DNA of 37,770 bases, taken from assembly GCF_000686565.1 (NCBI RefSeq), contig NZ_JMKW01000024.1, forward strand, positions 1 to 37,770. Reading direction: 5' to 3'. Every line of letters starts with the position of its first letter. Positions within the stretch are counted from its first letter, which is position 1. Origin of the DNA: Helicobacter bilis ATCC 51630. Lineage in GTDB: Bacteria > Campylobacterota > Campylobacteria > Campylobacterales > Helicobacteraceae. The notes beneath the pieces are model-generated. The model had not been told where the DNA came from. It worked only from the letters and a program-made list of their open reading frames with translations, and made no database searches. A program made the position numbers and the translations under genes. Shown in pieces: positions 1-8,318 of the stretch.

Positions 1-2
1 CA

Positions 3-92
3 GTAAATGTAGGTTTAATCTATGGAATCTATATTTTAAGAAAAAAGGTTGATAGATTAGAAAAAGGGGCAAACGATGTGGAAGCTACTTGA
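3..92 (+). CDS. C-terminal end of an unidentified ORF (partial at left edge)
   Basis: A reading frame is open from the left edge of the window to a TGA at 90-92 and gives 29 residues. It starts with a hydrophobic stretch (VNVGLIYGIYI) followed by a charged tail (LRKKVDRLEKG), which would fit the last membrane helix and cytoplasmic tail of a membrane protein. Too little is present to assign a family, and a chance open frame of this length is possible. Confidence 0.3.
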   Translation, partial: VNVGLIYGIYILRKKVDRLEKGANDVEAT

Positions 93-177
93 GAATATAG
101 GCTTAGGTTTGTTTATGAGATTTATAACCCGCATTTATTTCAAATATAAATTGGCGGTTGATGTAGTTATATATTAG
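76..177 (+). CDS. Candidate 33-residue small protein
   Basis: ATG at 76 is preceded by an AAGGGG-like ribosome binding site (about 63-69) and opens a 33-codon frame ending at TAG 175-177. It overlaps the end of the frame at 3-92 by 17 bases. The product has an amphipathic, basic middle (GLGLFMRFITRIYFKYK) and a hydrophobic end. Small basic or amphipathic peptides of this size include type I toxins and accessory membrane subunits, but I do not recognise a family. It could be spurious. Confidence 0.25.
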   Translation: MWKLLENIGLGLFMRFITRIYFKYKLAVDVVIY

Positions 178-248
178 AAGTTGAAATTAATGTTGTAGGT
201 TTTAGAATTTATTTTTTATATTGCATTATGTTTTTGAAAGGATATTAA

Positions 249-329
249 ATGGAGCATATGATTTTATCTTTGAATAGCCTTTGCATAACTATCTTAGGCA
301 TAAGTGTGGTTATTCTTGCAAAAAATTAG
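249..329 (+). CDS. Candidate 26-residue single-membrane-helix peptide
   Basis: ATG at 249 follows a clear AAAGGA ribosome binding site (about 237-242). The frame runs 26 codons to TAG at 327-329. The peptide is almost entirely hydrophobic after a short start (MEHMILSL), with an uninterrupted LCITILGISVVILA segment and a KN end: one predicted transmembrane helix. Size, hydrophobicity and strong ribosome binding site resemble type I toxin peptides or tiny membrane subunits. I see no recognised antitoxin RNA. The assignment as a gene is an inference. Confidence 0.3.
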   Translation: MEHMILSLNSLCITILGISVVILAKN

Positions 330-517
330 AGAAAGGAAAAACAATGTACAATAACATGATATAACAAAGAAAAAACGAAGTTATGGTTTTGCTTGAGAAT
401 AAGGAGACACAAGAGTAAATCACGCTTTGTATAGAAATAAGCGAGTAGGGATAAAATTAAGGTAGGTTTATTAAACATTGCATTAGATTCTAAGCCTGCA
501 CAATACAGGTTGTTTAT

Positions 518-526
518 CCCCCCCCC
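518..526. repeat. Homopolymer tract C9 (G9 on the minus strand)
   Basis: Nine consecutive C on the plus strand lie five bases beyond the leuC stop codon (leuC is on the minus strand). In Helicobacter, long G/C homopolymers are typical slipped-strand phase-variation sites. Here the tract lies outside leuC, in its 3' untranslated region, and no convincing gene runs through it. A TTG-initiated minus-strand frame (535-326) crosses it but has low coding likelihood. Confidence 0.8.
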
Positions 527-531
527 ACAAC

Positions 532-1794
532 TCAAATAACATCTTGTGGGGAGCTTAGAATCCCCCTTACCGCACTTGCTGCTGCCACTTCAGGGGAGCT
601 AAGATATACTTCGCTTGTGGTATGTCCCATTCTGCCTACAAAGTTGCGATTTGTAGTAGAGACGCATTTTTCATTTGCCGCTAAGATTCCCATATGTCCG
701 CCAAGGCAAGGACCGCAAGTAGGCGTAGATACCACCGCTCCAGCTTTAATAAAAATCTCTAAATACCCACGATTAATACACTCTAAATAGATATTTTGCG
801 TAGCGGGAATGATGATGCAACGCGTATTTTTTGCTATTGTTTTATCCTTTAGAATATTTGCTGCCACTTCCATATCGCTTAGCCTACCATTCGTGCAAGA
901 GCCGATGACAACTTGATCTATCTTTATCTCGCCCCACTGCTCTCTTTCTTTCGTATTTTCAGGCAAATGCGGAAACGCCACGGTGTGATCTATGGAATCT
1001 AGCTCAATATCAAAGACTTCTTCATACTCGGCATCTTCATCAGCCTTGTAGATTCTAAACTCCTTGCTCGTGCGTCCCTTAGCATATTCAATCGTAATAT
1101 CATCTACTTCAAAAATGCCATTTTTCGCCCCCGCTTCAATCGCCATATTCGCAATGCAAAGCCTATCATCAATGGTTAGATTTTTTAGCCCTTCCCCGCT
1201 AAACTCCATACTTTTATACAACGCCCCATCAACGCCGATTTTACCGATGATATGCAAAATCACATCTTTACCACTCACATAAGGGCGGAGTTTGCCCTTG
1301 AGATTAAACTTCATCGCCTTTGGGACTTTAAACCACGCCTCGCCTGTTGCCATACCCACAGCCATATCCGTGCTTCCCACACCCGTGCTAAACGCACCCA
1401 ACGCCCCATAAGTGCAAGTGTGAGAATCTGCCCCGATAATCAAATCGCCGATTGTTACAATGCCTTGCTCGGGTAAAAGGGCGTGTTCTACCCCCATATT
1501 CCCCACATCATAGTAATGCTTAATATCAAAGTCATTAGCAAAACAGCGGCATTGCTGAGATTGCGTAGCGGCTTTTATGTCCTTATTTGGTGCGAAGTGA
1601 TCCATTACAAGTGAGATTTTATTTTTATCAAAAACTTGCGTGAATTTTGCTTGTTTAAAGGCGTTGATTGCCACAGGCGTGGTGATGTCATTGCCTAGCA
1701 CCATATCTAGCTTGGCTCTTATTAAATCATTTGCCTTGACAGATTCTAATCCCGCTCTATCAGCTAAGATTTTTTGACTCATTGTCATTCCCAT
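532..1794 (-). CDS. leuC: 3-isopropylmalate dehydratase large subunit
   Basis: LeuC isomerises 2-isopropylmalate to 3-isopropylmalate in leucine biosynthesis as a 4Fe-4S heterodimer with LeuD. The 420-residue protein has the normal length of the shorter aconitase-family LeuC. The three cluster cysteines are visible: C300 in VIGSCTNGR, and C360 and C363 in [10 protein letters not shown]. The active-site region [20 protein letters not shown] lies near residues 121-140. The chosen start (ATG at 1794) has a GGAG ribosome binding site six bases upstream, placed inside the end of the preceding gene, so the two genes overlap by 10 bases and are probably translationally coupled. No leuD, leuB or leuA follows within the window; a G9 tract and non-coding DNA come next. 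Confidence 0.95.
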   Translation of the reverse strand: MGMTMSQKILADRAGLESVKANDLIRAKLDMVLGNDITTPVAINAFKQAKFTQVFDKNKISLVMDHFAPNKDIKAATQSQQCRCFANDFDIKHYYDVGNMGVEHALLPEQGIVTIGDLIIGADSHTCTYGALGAFSTGVGSTDMAVGMATGEAWFKVPKAMKFNLKGKLRPYVSGKDVILHIIGKIGVDGALYKSMEFSGEGLKNLTIDDRLCIANMAIEAGAKNGIFEVDDITIEYAKGRTSKEFRIYKADEDAEYEEVFDIELDSIDHTVAFPHLPENTKEREQWGEIKIDQVVIGSCTNGRLSDMEVAANILKDKTIAKNTRCIIIPATQNIYLECINRGYLEIFIKAGAVVSTPTCGPCLGGHMGILAANEKCVSTTNRNFVGRMGHTTSEVYLSSPEVAAASAVRGILSSPQDVI

Positions 1795-2315
1795 ATTTTG
1801 CTCCCTACTGATTGTTGTTTATCATTTTGCAATGTCTCTAAATACTCTTGCATAGGCAGTGTATCCACCTTTGCACTAAAGATAGCAAAAGATTCCAAAA
1901 TCTCGCAGCCACAATACTTAAACGCACTTGTAAGCGGGCTTAAAATCGTATTAAGGCTATATCCGTGATGCCCATCATAGCTATCCTTTGCCCCGCCCAA
2001 AGTCGTAATGACTTGAAACTTTTTGCCCTGCAGTAGCTTAGAATCTTTGCCATATAAAATATGTGTCAAAACCCTATCCTGCCACTCTTTCATAAGTGCA
2101 GGTGTGCTAAACCAAAACAGCGGAAATTGAAAGATGATTTTTTGTGAATCTTTGAGTAATGCCACTTCAGATTCTGCGTTTATCACGCCGTCTTTATAGC
2201 TCTCATTGAGATTGTGAATCTTCACATTTGAGAGCGTTTTGGCAGATTCTAGTAACGCCCTATTGACTTTAGAATCTTTCCAAAATGTGTGTGAAAAAAT
2301 AAGTAGTGTTTGCAT
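1785..2315 (-). CDS. NAD(P)H-dependent flavin oxidoreductase (flavodoxin-like fold, KefF/MdaB type)
   Basis: The 176-residue product begins with a flavodoxin-like phosphate-loop region ([19 protein letters not shown], residues 4-22). It also has the family pattern around [21 protein letters not shown] (about residues 64-83), in which a P-x-x-x-x-x-x-P-A-x-x-K-x-x-x-D-R-V core marks NAD(P)H:quinone oxidoreductases of the KefF/YwrO/MdaB group. [11 protein letters not shown] segment (about 109-118) corresponds to the second flavin loop. It should bind FMN or FAD and reduce quinones or similar acceptors in the cytoplasm. It is upstream of and overlaps leuC by 10 bases, so the two are likely co-transcribed, although no metabolic link is obvious. 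The physiological substrate cannot be told. Confidence 0.85.
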   Translation of the reverse strand: MQTLLIFSHTFWKDSKVNRALLESAKTLSNVKIHNLNESYKDGVINAESEVALLKDSQKIIFQFPLFWFSTPALMKEWQDRVLTHILYGKDSKLLQGKKFQVITTLGGAKDSYDGHHGYSLNTILSPLTSAFKYCGCEILESFAIFSAKVDTLPMQEYLETLQNDKQQSVGSKIWE

Positions 2316-2422
2316 AATCTTCCTTTTTTATTACAGCATAAAATTGCATTATAGCATGTTATTTTATAATTTTTATCAAATTATATATTTTAATATAATA
2401 TAGCAATATAAATTAGGTAAAA

Positions 2423-2472
2423 ATATTCCATAATATTCTTATTCTATCAAATATAAGAATATTATGGAATAT
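2423..2472. repeat. Perfect 20-bp inverted repeat with 10-base loop
   Basis: Bases 2423-2442 are the exact reverse complement of 2453-2472, with a loop at 2443-2452. The arms are nearly all A/T (three G/C per arm), so this is not a classical GC-rich terminator. It would form a long hairpin in either strand. It overlaps the 3' end of the doubtful frame at 2439-2648. Confidence 0.85.
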
Positions 2473-2648
2473 AGTATAGACGATCGATAGTCATTGTAAT
2501 ATACAATGATACAAAATATTATGAGTATAGCATTTAGATCTTTTAATTTGTGTGGAGACAAATACGAGTTATAAAGAATAAAGATTAAGAAACTAAGCGA
2601 ATGGAATATTATTTGGATATTACTTAAAAACATAATCCTGTGAAACAT
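2439..2648 (-). CDS. Doubtful hydrophobic ORF, possibly a decayed membrane protein gene
   Basis: A 69-codon frame is rich in I, L, F and Y with two or three hydrophobic segments. The open frame extends about 20 codons further upstream without an earlier ATG. There is no good ribosome binding site. The composition is what AT-rich non-coding DNA often yields, but the extended frame includes a plausible cytosolic-looking stretch (IVAKLTKDNGLTYF), so a remnant of a membrane protein is possible. I do not recognise a family. Confidence 0.15.
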   Translation of the reverse strand: MFHRIMFLSNIQIIFHSLSFLIFILYNSYLSPHKLKDLNAILIIFCIIVYYNDYRSSILYSIIFLYLIE

Positions 2649-2983
2649 GAAGTAAGTTAGCCCATTATCTTTAGTTAATTTAGCTACTATTCTTATTGTG
2701 TATGTAAATTATATTCATGAGTTACTTTGCTTATCTTGAACAAAGATTGTTATTATATGTTATTTAGTAAGAGTGCAATATGTTTTGTTAAAAAGGGTGG
2801 TAAAGAAGTGTTGTGTATTTAATCTTTTATCAGGAATTTTATAACAAAGGAGTTTATAGGGATTCCATACTCTACCACAATCAATAAACTTTTATCCGTG
2901 AGAATATAACCATAACAATATGTTGTATCCTTAACTTTCTGATAAGTATTATATGGAGAAAGTAGCGCAATGGGGCATAATTT

Positions 2984-3059
2984 TGGTGGAGTGTAGGGGG
3001 TTCGAACCCCTGACCTCAACGCTGCCAGCGTTGCGCTCTCCCAACTGAGCTAACACCCC
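2984..3059 (-). tRNA. tRNA-Ala (anticodon GGC)
   Basis: Read on the minus strand, the sequence folds as a 76-base tRNA including an encoded CCA. The acceptor stem is GGGGTGT pairing with ACACTCC and contains the G3:U70 wobble that identifies alanine tRNAs. The D arm includes GCTCAGTTGGGAGAGC. The anticodon stem is CAACG/CGTTG with loop CTGGCAG, giving anticodon GGC. The T arm is AGGGG-TTCGAAC-CCCCT, with standard GTTCGAAC-type consensus. Discriminator base is A73. It would decode GCC and GCU. It lies on the same strand as, and downstream of, cheW. Confidence 0.97.
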
Positions 3060-3098
3060 AAATGAAGTCTCTAGAGCTATCTATTAATATCTTAAAAT

Positions 3099-3151
3099 GA
3101 ATGGTATGTCATCTTTTGATCAAATAAAGAACGAGAGTGCATATACCATTC
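3099..3151 (-). terminator. Candidate terminator hairpin downstream of cheW
   Basis: GAATGGTAT at 3099-3107 is the reverse complement of ATACCATTC at 3143-3151. The stem can be extended inward by a G-U and an A-T pair, with a loop of about 31 bases. On the minus strand the hairpin is followed by ATTTTAAG. It sits between cheW and tRNA-Ala, both read leftward. The long loop and low GC make factor-independent termination uncertain. Confidence 0.35.
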
Positions 3152-3185
3152 TTTATTTCATTAAGAAACAAATATTTTTTGAATC

Positions 3186-3689
3186 TTAGAAATTTCTTTT
3201 CAAAAGATTATCAACGCGTAATATTGTAGTTAATCTATCACCTTGCTTTGCAATACCATATAATAAGTTTTCTTGCTCATTGAAAGTATCTGGTATGGGA
3301 TCGATTTGATTTCCATCAATCCTTATAGCTTCTGTCAATTTATCGATAACAAAACCAGCGATTTCATCATTATGATTCACAACTAAATAGCGTGTATCCT
3401 TATCCTGTTTTGTTTGTGGGATACCAAACTTCATTCTAAGGTTAATGAGTGGATATACATTTCCACGCAGGTTAAATACACCCATTACATAATTTGGGGT
3501 ACCCGGCACACGAGTGAAATCAATAGGTTTTATAATCTCTTTAACATTTAAAATAGGCACTGCAAACTCTTCAGTTCCCACCACAAAACCAATTAATTGC
3601 ACGATATGTTCAGAATCACTATGCAACTCTTCTCCCACATTTTGCTTTTGCTGTTTTGCAAATACATCTTTTAATGCGTTATTATCCAT
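3186..3689 (-). CDS. cheW: Chemotaxis coupling protein CheW
   Basis: CheW links chemoreceptors to the CheA kinase in the polar signalling array. The 167-residue product is one CheW/SH3-like domain (about residues 28-165). It shows the hallmark segments LIGFVVGTEEFAVPILNVKE, PGTPNYVMGVFNLRGNVYPL and FVIDKLTEAIRI. The start ATG at 3689 is preceded by GGAG with a seven-base spacing and lies two bases after the cheA stop, so cheA and cheW are an operon. Length is normal for the family. Confidence 0.96.
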   Translation of the reverse strand: MDNNALKDVFAKQQKQNVGEELHSDSEHIVQLIGFVVGTEEFAVPILNVKEIIKPIDFTRVPGTPNYVMGVFNLRGNVYPLINLRMKFGIPQTKQDKDTRYLVVNHNDEIAGFVIDKLTEAIRIDGNQIDPIPDTFNEQENLLYGIAKQGDRLTTILRVDNLLKRNF

Positions 3690-3691
3690 TC

Positions 3692-6067
3692 TTATTCTCC
3701 ATCTACTTGCAAGTTAATATTTCGTTTTACGACATTCAACAAATATTCAGGCGTATATGGCTTTGTAATATATTCTGTCATACCAGATTCTACACCACGC
3801 ATTCTATCTGTTTTGCTTGTCCTGCTCGTTACTGCAATGAGCGGCAAGTTTTTAAATCGATTGTATTTTCTTACCTCACTTGCGAAAGTGTAGCCATCCA
3901 TTCTAGGCATTTCAATATCAACAAGCACGGCATCAAGGTCATGATCGCCACTTTTTACAATCTCAAGTCCCTCTAGCCCATTGCTTGCTTCAAGCACTGT
4001 AACACCTAAAGGTTTCAAGCATTTTTTCATAATCGTTCTATCTGTTGTGCTATCATCGATTGCTAATACAATGTAATCGCTTGGTGAGTTTTTGGCTTTT
4101 GCGGCAGTGCTTTGAGAAATAAGATTATTCACACTTACCTTAACATCTTTTGCCATATCCATCATTGCGGCAACATCAGCGATTAAGGTAATTTTACCAT
4201 CTCCCCTAACGGTAGCTCCAGCAATGCCCTCTGTGCCTTTGAGATAGTAGCCCAAACTTTTAATAACAACCTCTTCTTGCCCGATGAGATAATCTACAAT
4301 TACACCGATTTTTTGCTCCGCTAAACCAATGATAACAACATAGACTTCATTAAGACTTTCTAAGACAGAATCTACCTTGAAAATATCTGCTAATCGCACA
4401 AGGCTTAATACCTCATCTCTTAGTCTCAATACGCTTTTACCATCAACGGTATAAATCTCTTCTTGTGATACACGCACGGTTTCTAATACCGAGCTAAGTG
4501 GTATAGCATAGTATTCTTCTTGCACTCCAACAAGCAAGGCTTGCATAATAGCTAGTGTTAATGGAATCTTTAACTTCTGTGTCGTGCCTACGCCAAGTTC
4601 AGAATCTATTTCTATGATACCATTAAGCTTTTCAACATTTGTTTTCACAACATCCATGCCTACACCACGACCGCTTACATTCGTAATGCTTGCCGCGGTA
4701 GAAAAGCCCGGTCTAAAAATGATACCAAATGCTTCTTTTTCGCTCATATTTTCAGCATCTCTCTCGTTGATAAGCCCTTTTTCAATAGCTTTCTTTTTCA
4801 GCATTTCAGCATCAAGCCCTTTACCATCATCTTTAATCTCAATGACGATATGATTCCCCTCATTGTAAGCCTTAAGCTCGACTTTACCAACTTCACTTTT
4901 ACCATTTGCTTTTCTCACATCTGGCACTTCGATACCATGGTCGCATGAGTTTCTAATAATATGGATAAGCGGGTCGCCAATCTCTTCTACAATGGATTTA
5001 TCAAGCTCTGTTTCTTCACCACTAATGATCAGATCAATGTTTTTGCCAAGCTCCCTGCTTAGATCTCGCACCATTCTTGGGAATTTACTAAACACCTTAC
5101 CAACAGGAAGCATTCTTGTTTTCATAACCGCAAGTTGTAAATCTGTCGTTACAGTGCTAATTGAGCTTACGACTTGATTTAACTCTTCAAGGAATTTCTC
5201 CCCATCATATCGCTCTTCAACATCACCATAGATTCTAATGAGTCTGTTTTTACCTAAAACTAATTCCCCAATAAGATTCATAAGGTGATCAAGTCTTTTT
5301 ACATCTACACGCACGGTTGGCTCTACTGCAACAGAAGGTGCTTTTTGCCCACCTGCTTCCGCTTTAGGTGCTGCCTTTGCGACTGGGGCTGCAGCAGGCG
5401 TTGCCTTTTGTTCTGTGGCTTTTGCTTGTGCTTCTTCTTGCTTTTTCTCTTGCCTTCTCTTCTTATCTTCTTCTTGTCTTTTTGCAAGCAATCTTGCTAT
5501 TTCTGCTTCTACTTCTTCTGGCGACATATTAGCATAATCTGGCTCTTCTTCAGAATCTGCTGACGCAGATTCTGCACTCTCTGTGCTACTAGATTCTGTA
5601 TTAGCCTGTTGTGCTTCTTGTGTAGGTGCTGCCTCTGTAGCTGGAGATTCTGCGGTTGCTTCATCAATCGCTTCACCTTTTGAGATAGCTTGCAAACGCT
5701 TCACGCAATCGCTTACATCAATACCACTATTTGCATCAGTCCCATTATCACGGATAACGCTTAAAAGGGCTTTCATTAAGTCAATAGATTCTAGAATCAC
5801 ATCCATCACATCAGGCGTGATTTTAAGCTCACCCCTACGAGCTTTATTAAGCACATATTCCATATTGTGTGTTAAATGCGTTAAAACATCAAAATTTAAG
5901 AATGAACTTGAACCTTTTATAGTGTGTGCTACCCTAAAAATCCTGTTTAACAAATCTAAATCTTCAGGGTTATTTTCCAATTCAACCAAATCTTGGTCAA
6001 GTTGCTCGACCATCTCAAAGGCTTCAATCAGAAAGTCCTCCATTATCTCTTGCATATCATCATTCAT
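3692..6067 (-). CDS. cheA: Chemotaxis histidine kinase CheA fused to a CheY-like receiver (CheAY)
   Basis: This 791-residue hybrid kinase autophosphorylates and passes phosphate to response regulators to control flagellar rotation. The Hpt (P1) domain carries the phospho-accepting H48 in AHTIKGSSSF. A long Ala/Glu/Lys-rich linker (about 130-250, including an AEIARLLAKRQEEDKKRRQ coiled segment) stands where a P2 domain would be. Then come dimerisation (about 250-320), the HATPase domain with HIIRNSCDHGIE (N box), DDGKGL (G1) and GRGVGMDVV (G2), a CheW-like P5 domain (about 505-640), and a C-terminal receiver with D717 in VLVDIEMP and K769 in TKPY. The CheA-receiver fusion is typical of Campylobacterota. 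The start ATG at 6067 has AGAGGTG upstream. It lies 91 bases after cheV and two bases before cheW. Confidence 0.97.
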   Translation of the reverse strand: MNDDMQEIMEDFLIEAFEMVEQLDQDLVELENNPEDLDLLNRIFRVAHTIKGSSSFLNFDVLTHLTHNMEYVLNKARRGELKITPDVMDVILESIDLMKALLSVIRDNGTDANSGIDVSDCVKRLQAISKGEAIDEATAESPATEAAPTQEAQQANTESSSTESAESASADSEEEPDYANMSPEEVEAEIARLLAKRQEEDKKRRQEKKQEEAQAKATEQKATPAAAPVAKAAPKAEAGGQKAPSVAVEPTVRVDVKRLDHLMNLIGELVLGKNRLIRIYGDVEERYDGEKFLEELNQVVSSISTVTTDLQLAVMKTRMLPVGKVFSKFPRMVRDLSRELGKNIDLIISGEETELDKSIVEEIGDPLIHIIRNSCDHGIEVPDVRKANGKSEVGKVELKAYNEGNHIVIEIKDDGKGLDAEMLKKKAIEKGLINERDAENMSEKEAFGIIFRPGFSTAASITNVSGRGVGMDVVKTNVEKLNGIIEIDSELGVGTTQKLKIPLTLAIMQALLVGVQEEYYAIPLSSVLETVRVSQEEIYTVDGKSVLRLRDEVLSLVRLADIFKVDSVLESLNEVYVVIIGLAEQKIGVIVDYLIGQEEVVIKSLGYYLKGTEGIAGATVRGDGKITLIADVAAMMDMAKDVKVSVNNLISQSTAAKAKNSPSDYIVLAIDDSTTDRTIMKKCLKPLGVTVLEASNGLEGLEIVKSGDHDLDAVLVDIEMPRMDGYTFASEVRKYNRFKNLPLIAVTSRTSKTDRMRGVESGMTEYITKPYTPEYLLNVVKRNINLQVDGE

Positions 6068-6158
6068 TTAACACCTCTAAATAACTATAAATTATGTATT
6101 GCATTATCCATGCTTTTTCATAACTGCCAATTATAACATAAAAAAAAATATTTTTGGT

Positions 6159-7106
6159 TTATTCCAAAATTTTTATAATTTCATCATAAAAAGTCTGTGC
6201 ATCAAACTTTACTAAATAGGCATCCGCACCAATATCTCGCCCTTTTTGCTCACTAAATTTATCACAAATGGACGAGTTAAATATAAATGGTATAGATTGG
6301 AATCTTTCATCGCTTTTAATGATTTCTGCGAAATGGAAGCCATCCATTTTAGGCATTTCAATATCAGATATAATAAAGCGTATAAATGAAGTGAGATTTC
6401 CATTTTTTTCCACATACAAGTCATTTAGCGTTTGCAATGCCATTTCGCCATCATGTGCTTCAATCACGGTAAAGCCCATTTTTTTGAGATTCGTTTTCAA
6501 TAAAGAGCGAGCAATAGTGCTATCATCTACGATTAATACATGTCCGCTAAACTTCTTAGTTACTTCTTGCAACTCTTTTTTATCTTGTTTATCACTATAA
6601 AAATCGAGATCATCAACAATGCCCTCTAAATCAAGGATTAAAAGTGTTTTGCCATCTTCTATGCGTGTTGTGCCTGTGATTTTACCGCGTTCTAAATTAT
6701 GGCTATTTGAGCTAAATTGTGCAGCTTGGACATTATCCCCGCCAATGCGTCTAATAAGCTTTGCTTCATGCACTAAAAAACCTATCTTTAAATTATTAAA
6801 TTCAGTGATAATCACTCGCTTTTTGTGTAGGGGTAAATCTGCCTCTCTGTCCTTAATATTAAGCCATGTTGCTAAATCTACAAGGGGTATAATAATACCT
6901 CTAAGATCAAATACACCGATGACATAATCTGGACTAGCTGGTAACTCAAAAGTTTCTGGCATTTGTATAATCTCTTGGACTTTTGCGACATTTATACCAT
7001 AGATACCCTCATATACTTCGCCATTAGTTTGTTCATTGATTCTAAAATCTACCAATTCTATTTCATTGGAGGATATTTTTGTCTGATATGCTTTCTTCTG
7101 TTCCAT
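6159..7106 (-). CDS. cheV: Chemotaxis scaffold protein CheV (CheW-receiver fusion)
   Basis: CheV couples receptors to CheA and can be phosphorylated, tuning adaptation. The 315-residue product has an N-terminal CheW domain (about 15-175) with YVIGVFDLRGIIIPLVDLAT and a C-terminal receiver (about 188-315). The receiver shows the acidic pair in VDDSTIARSLL, the phospho-acceptor D248 in ISDIEMPKMDG, and the conserved lysine in YLVKFD rather than the usual K-P motif, so the lysine is kept but the following proline is lost. Helicobacter encodes several CheV paralogues; the position just upstream of cheAY matches the one called CheV3 in H. pylori. The start ATG at 7106 has GAGGTG upstream and overlaps the previous gene by 44 bases. 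Confidence 0.93.
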   Translation of the reverse strand: MEQKKAYQTKISSNEIELVDFRINEQTNGEVYEGIYGINVAKVQEIIQMPETFELPASPDYVIGVFDLRGIIIPLVDLATWLNIKDREADLPLHKKRVIITEFNNLKIGFLVHEAKLIRRIGGDNVQAAQFSSNSHNLERGKITGTTRIEDGKTLLILDLEGIVDDLDFYSDKQDKKELQEVTKKFSGHVLIVDDSTIARSLLKTNLKKMGFTVIEAHDGEMALQTLNDLYVEKNGNLTSFIRFIISDIEMPKMDGFHFAEIIKSDERFQSIPFIFNSSICDKFSEQKGRDIGADAYLVKFDAQTFYDEIIKILE

Positions 7107-7893
7107 ACGCCACCTCTATAAACAAGCTGCCCTGTTTAAAACTAAGATAATCTTTGTGAAAATAACACGATTGCAATGCGTTATAAAAAACATTTTCTTC
7201 CTTTACATGTTGTCCTAAATGATAATGTCCCTCTATAATACAAAACTTTGTAATACCTGTGGCAAATCCATCATTAATTAGTTTCTGAATAACATGAGAT
7301 TTATATTTTACAATCCTTTCAGACATAAAATGTAGAAAATCAGTGCGAAAAAATGAAAATTCTGCAATCAGTTTTTGATTTATACGAGCTGCAATTGCTT
7401 TGTAAATTATACCACAACTTAGTGTATCAAGTAACCGAAAAATAAATAAGACATAAGGTTTAGTAATAAACTTACGATAAGAATCATAATTTTTATTAAT
7501 CCATAAATCACCATGGGCTAATATATATATTGTCTCATTACTGCCTTTTATGATAAGCGGCTGCATGCAATAGGCATAAATCCTTAGATTCTTAGCATTA
7601 TAATCATAACCCCTCCATACAGAATCTAATCCAAAATCATGATTTCCCTCTATTATTATAATCTCATTGCTAAAAGTTAGCTTGGCAATCTTTTCTATAA
7701 GCCCCCTATTTGCAACGCAACTACTATGAACGCTGCCGATAAGAAAATGAAATATATCACCCATTAAAATAATCTGTCGTTGCGGGGGAAAATTATCAAA
7801 ATATTCTAAAAGATTCACATCATTTTCTTTAAAGTGTGAATCTGCTATAAAAAAGGCATCTTCTCTAATTGTAAAATCATTAATAATTGTCAT
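7063..7893 (-). CDS. Calcineurin-like metallophosphoesterase, LpxH-like (UDP-2,3-diacylglucosamine diphosphatase family)
   Basis: The 276-residue protein carries the metal-binding motifs of calcineurin-like phosphoesterases in order: ADSHF (residues 17-21, D-x-H), GDIFHF (45-50), EGNHDFG (about 80-86), AHGD (about 126-129) and GHYHLGQH (about 219-226). LpxH enzymes cleave UDP-2,3-diacylglucosamine to lipid X in lipid A synthesis at the inner membrane. The set of motifs and the GNHD/HGD spacing fit, but sequence outside the motifs is divergent and the protein is longer than E. coli LpxH (about 240), so another pyrophosphatase substrate is possible. It precedes and overlaps cheV by 44 bases, suggesting co-transcription. 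No strong ribosome binding site is seen before the ATG at 7893. Confidence 0.75.
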   Translation of the reverse strand: MTIINDFTIREDAFFIADSHFKENDVNLLEYFDNFPPQRQIILMGDIFHFLIGSVHSSCVANRGLIEKIAKLTFSNEIIIIEGNHDFGLDSVWRGYDYNAKNLRIYAYCMQPLIIKGSNETIYILAHGDLWINKNYDSYRKFITKPYVLFIFRLLDTLSCGIIYKAIAARINQKLIAEFSFFRTDFLHFMSERIVKYKSHVIQKLINDGFATGITKFCIIEGHYHLGQHVKEENVFYNALQSCYFHKDYLSFKQGSLFIEVAYGTEESISDKNILQ

Positions 7894-8051
7894 TTTTTTG
7901 CTTTTTAATGTGTTTAGTTTCTATAAAATGATAGCACAAAAATCCTGCGATATTTTTCTAAGATTCTATAAGAATGTAACTTTGTATCGCACCTTAACGC
8001 ATATCGCTATAAATATACATAGAATCTTAAGTGAGTTTGACAGAAGTATGT

Positions 8052-8057
8052 TAGAAT
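8052..8057 (+). promoter_or_regulatory. Candidate -10 box upstream of thiS
   Basis: TAGAAT at 8052-8057 lies 34 bases before the thiS start and is preceded by TATGT, giving an extended -10-like context, the main element of Helicobacter housekeeping promoters. A TTGACA at 8037-8042 is too close (nine bases) to serve as its -35 box. Confidence 0.3.
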
Positions 8058-8091
8058 GAAGCGTTTTTTATCTTTTTATTAGGAGAATATC

Positions 8092-8292
8092 ATGCAGATT
8101 TCTATTAATGGCGAACATCAAAATATAGCGGATAACATCACAATCACACAGCTTTTAGAGCAATTAGAAGTAGAAGATAAAATCATAGCCATCTCTCTAA
8201 ATGCAAATGTAGTTAAAAAAGACGCATGGACACAAGTGCATTTGAAAGAACATGATAAGCTAGAGCTTTTGCAATTTATGAGTGGTGGTTGA
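8092..8292 (+). CDS. thiS: Sulfur carrier protein ThiS
   Basis: ThiS carries sulfur as a C-terminal thiocarboxylate to thiazole synthase in thiamine biosynthesis. The 66-residue product is a ubiquitin-like fold protein of normal family length. It begins MQISINGEH, has the core VEDKIIAISLNANVVKKD, and ends with the required terminal Gly-Gly (FMSGG). The ATG has an AGGAG ribosome binding site at a six-base spacing. It is transcribed away from the LpxH-like gene. No other thiamine gene (thiG, thiF, thiH) follows in the window, so it stands alone here. A MoaD-like role is less likely given the N-terminal sequence. Confidence 0.9.
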   Translation: MQISINGEHQNIADNITITQLLEQLEVEDKIIAISLNANVVKKDAWTQVHLKEHDKLELLQFMSGG

Positions 8293-8318
8293 TTAGATTT
8301 TAAATATGACTTGTAGGT

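Larger units (their letters stand above)
2316..2983. other. AT-rich spacer of about 670 bases with little coding potential
   Basis: This stretch is strongly A+T rich and holds a perfect 20-bp inverted repeat (2423-2472), a smaller 7-bp hairpin (2492-2508) and one doubtful hydrophobic minus-strand frame (2439-2648). It lies next to tRNA-Ala, a common place for insertion and decay of mobile DNA. I see no integrase, repeat of the tRNA end, or recognisable gene remnant. Confidence 0.6.

Noticed and set aside
326-535. 69-codon minus-strand frame crossing the G9 tract
   Set aside because: It starts at TTG overlapping the leuC stop, has no recognised domain, and its composition is like translated AT-rich spacer. 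I keep only the homopolymer as a feature.
2819-3019. 66-codon minus-strand frame ending before tRNA-Ala
   Set aside because: It overlaps the tRNA gene and reads through it; no domain and no ribosome binding site.
5285-6071. Long plus-strand frames opposite cheA, including one of 162 codons
   Set aside because: They are antisense shadows of cheA, rich in Ser, Cys and Phe, with no ribosome binding site.
6212-6424. Minus-strand frame of 70 codons inside cheV
   Set aside because: It lies in another frame of cheV; the cheV receiver domain is intact in the main frame.
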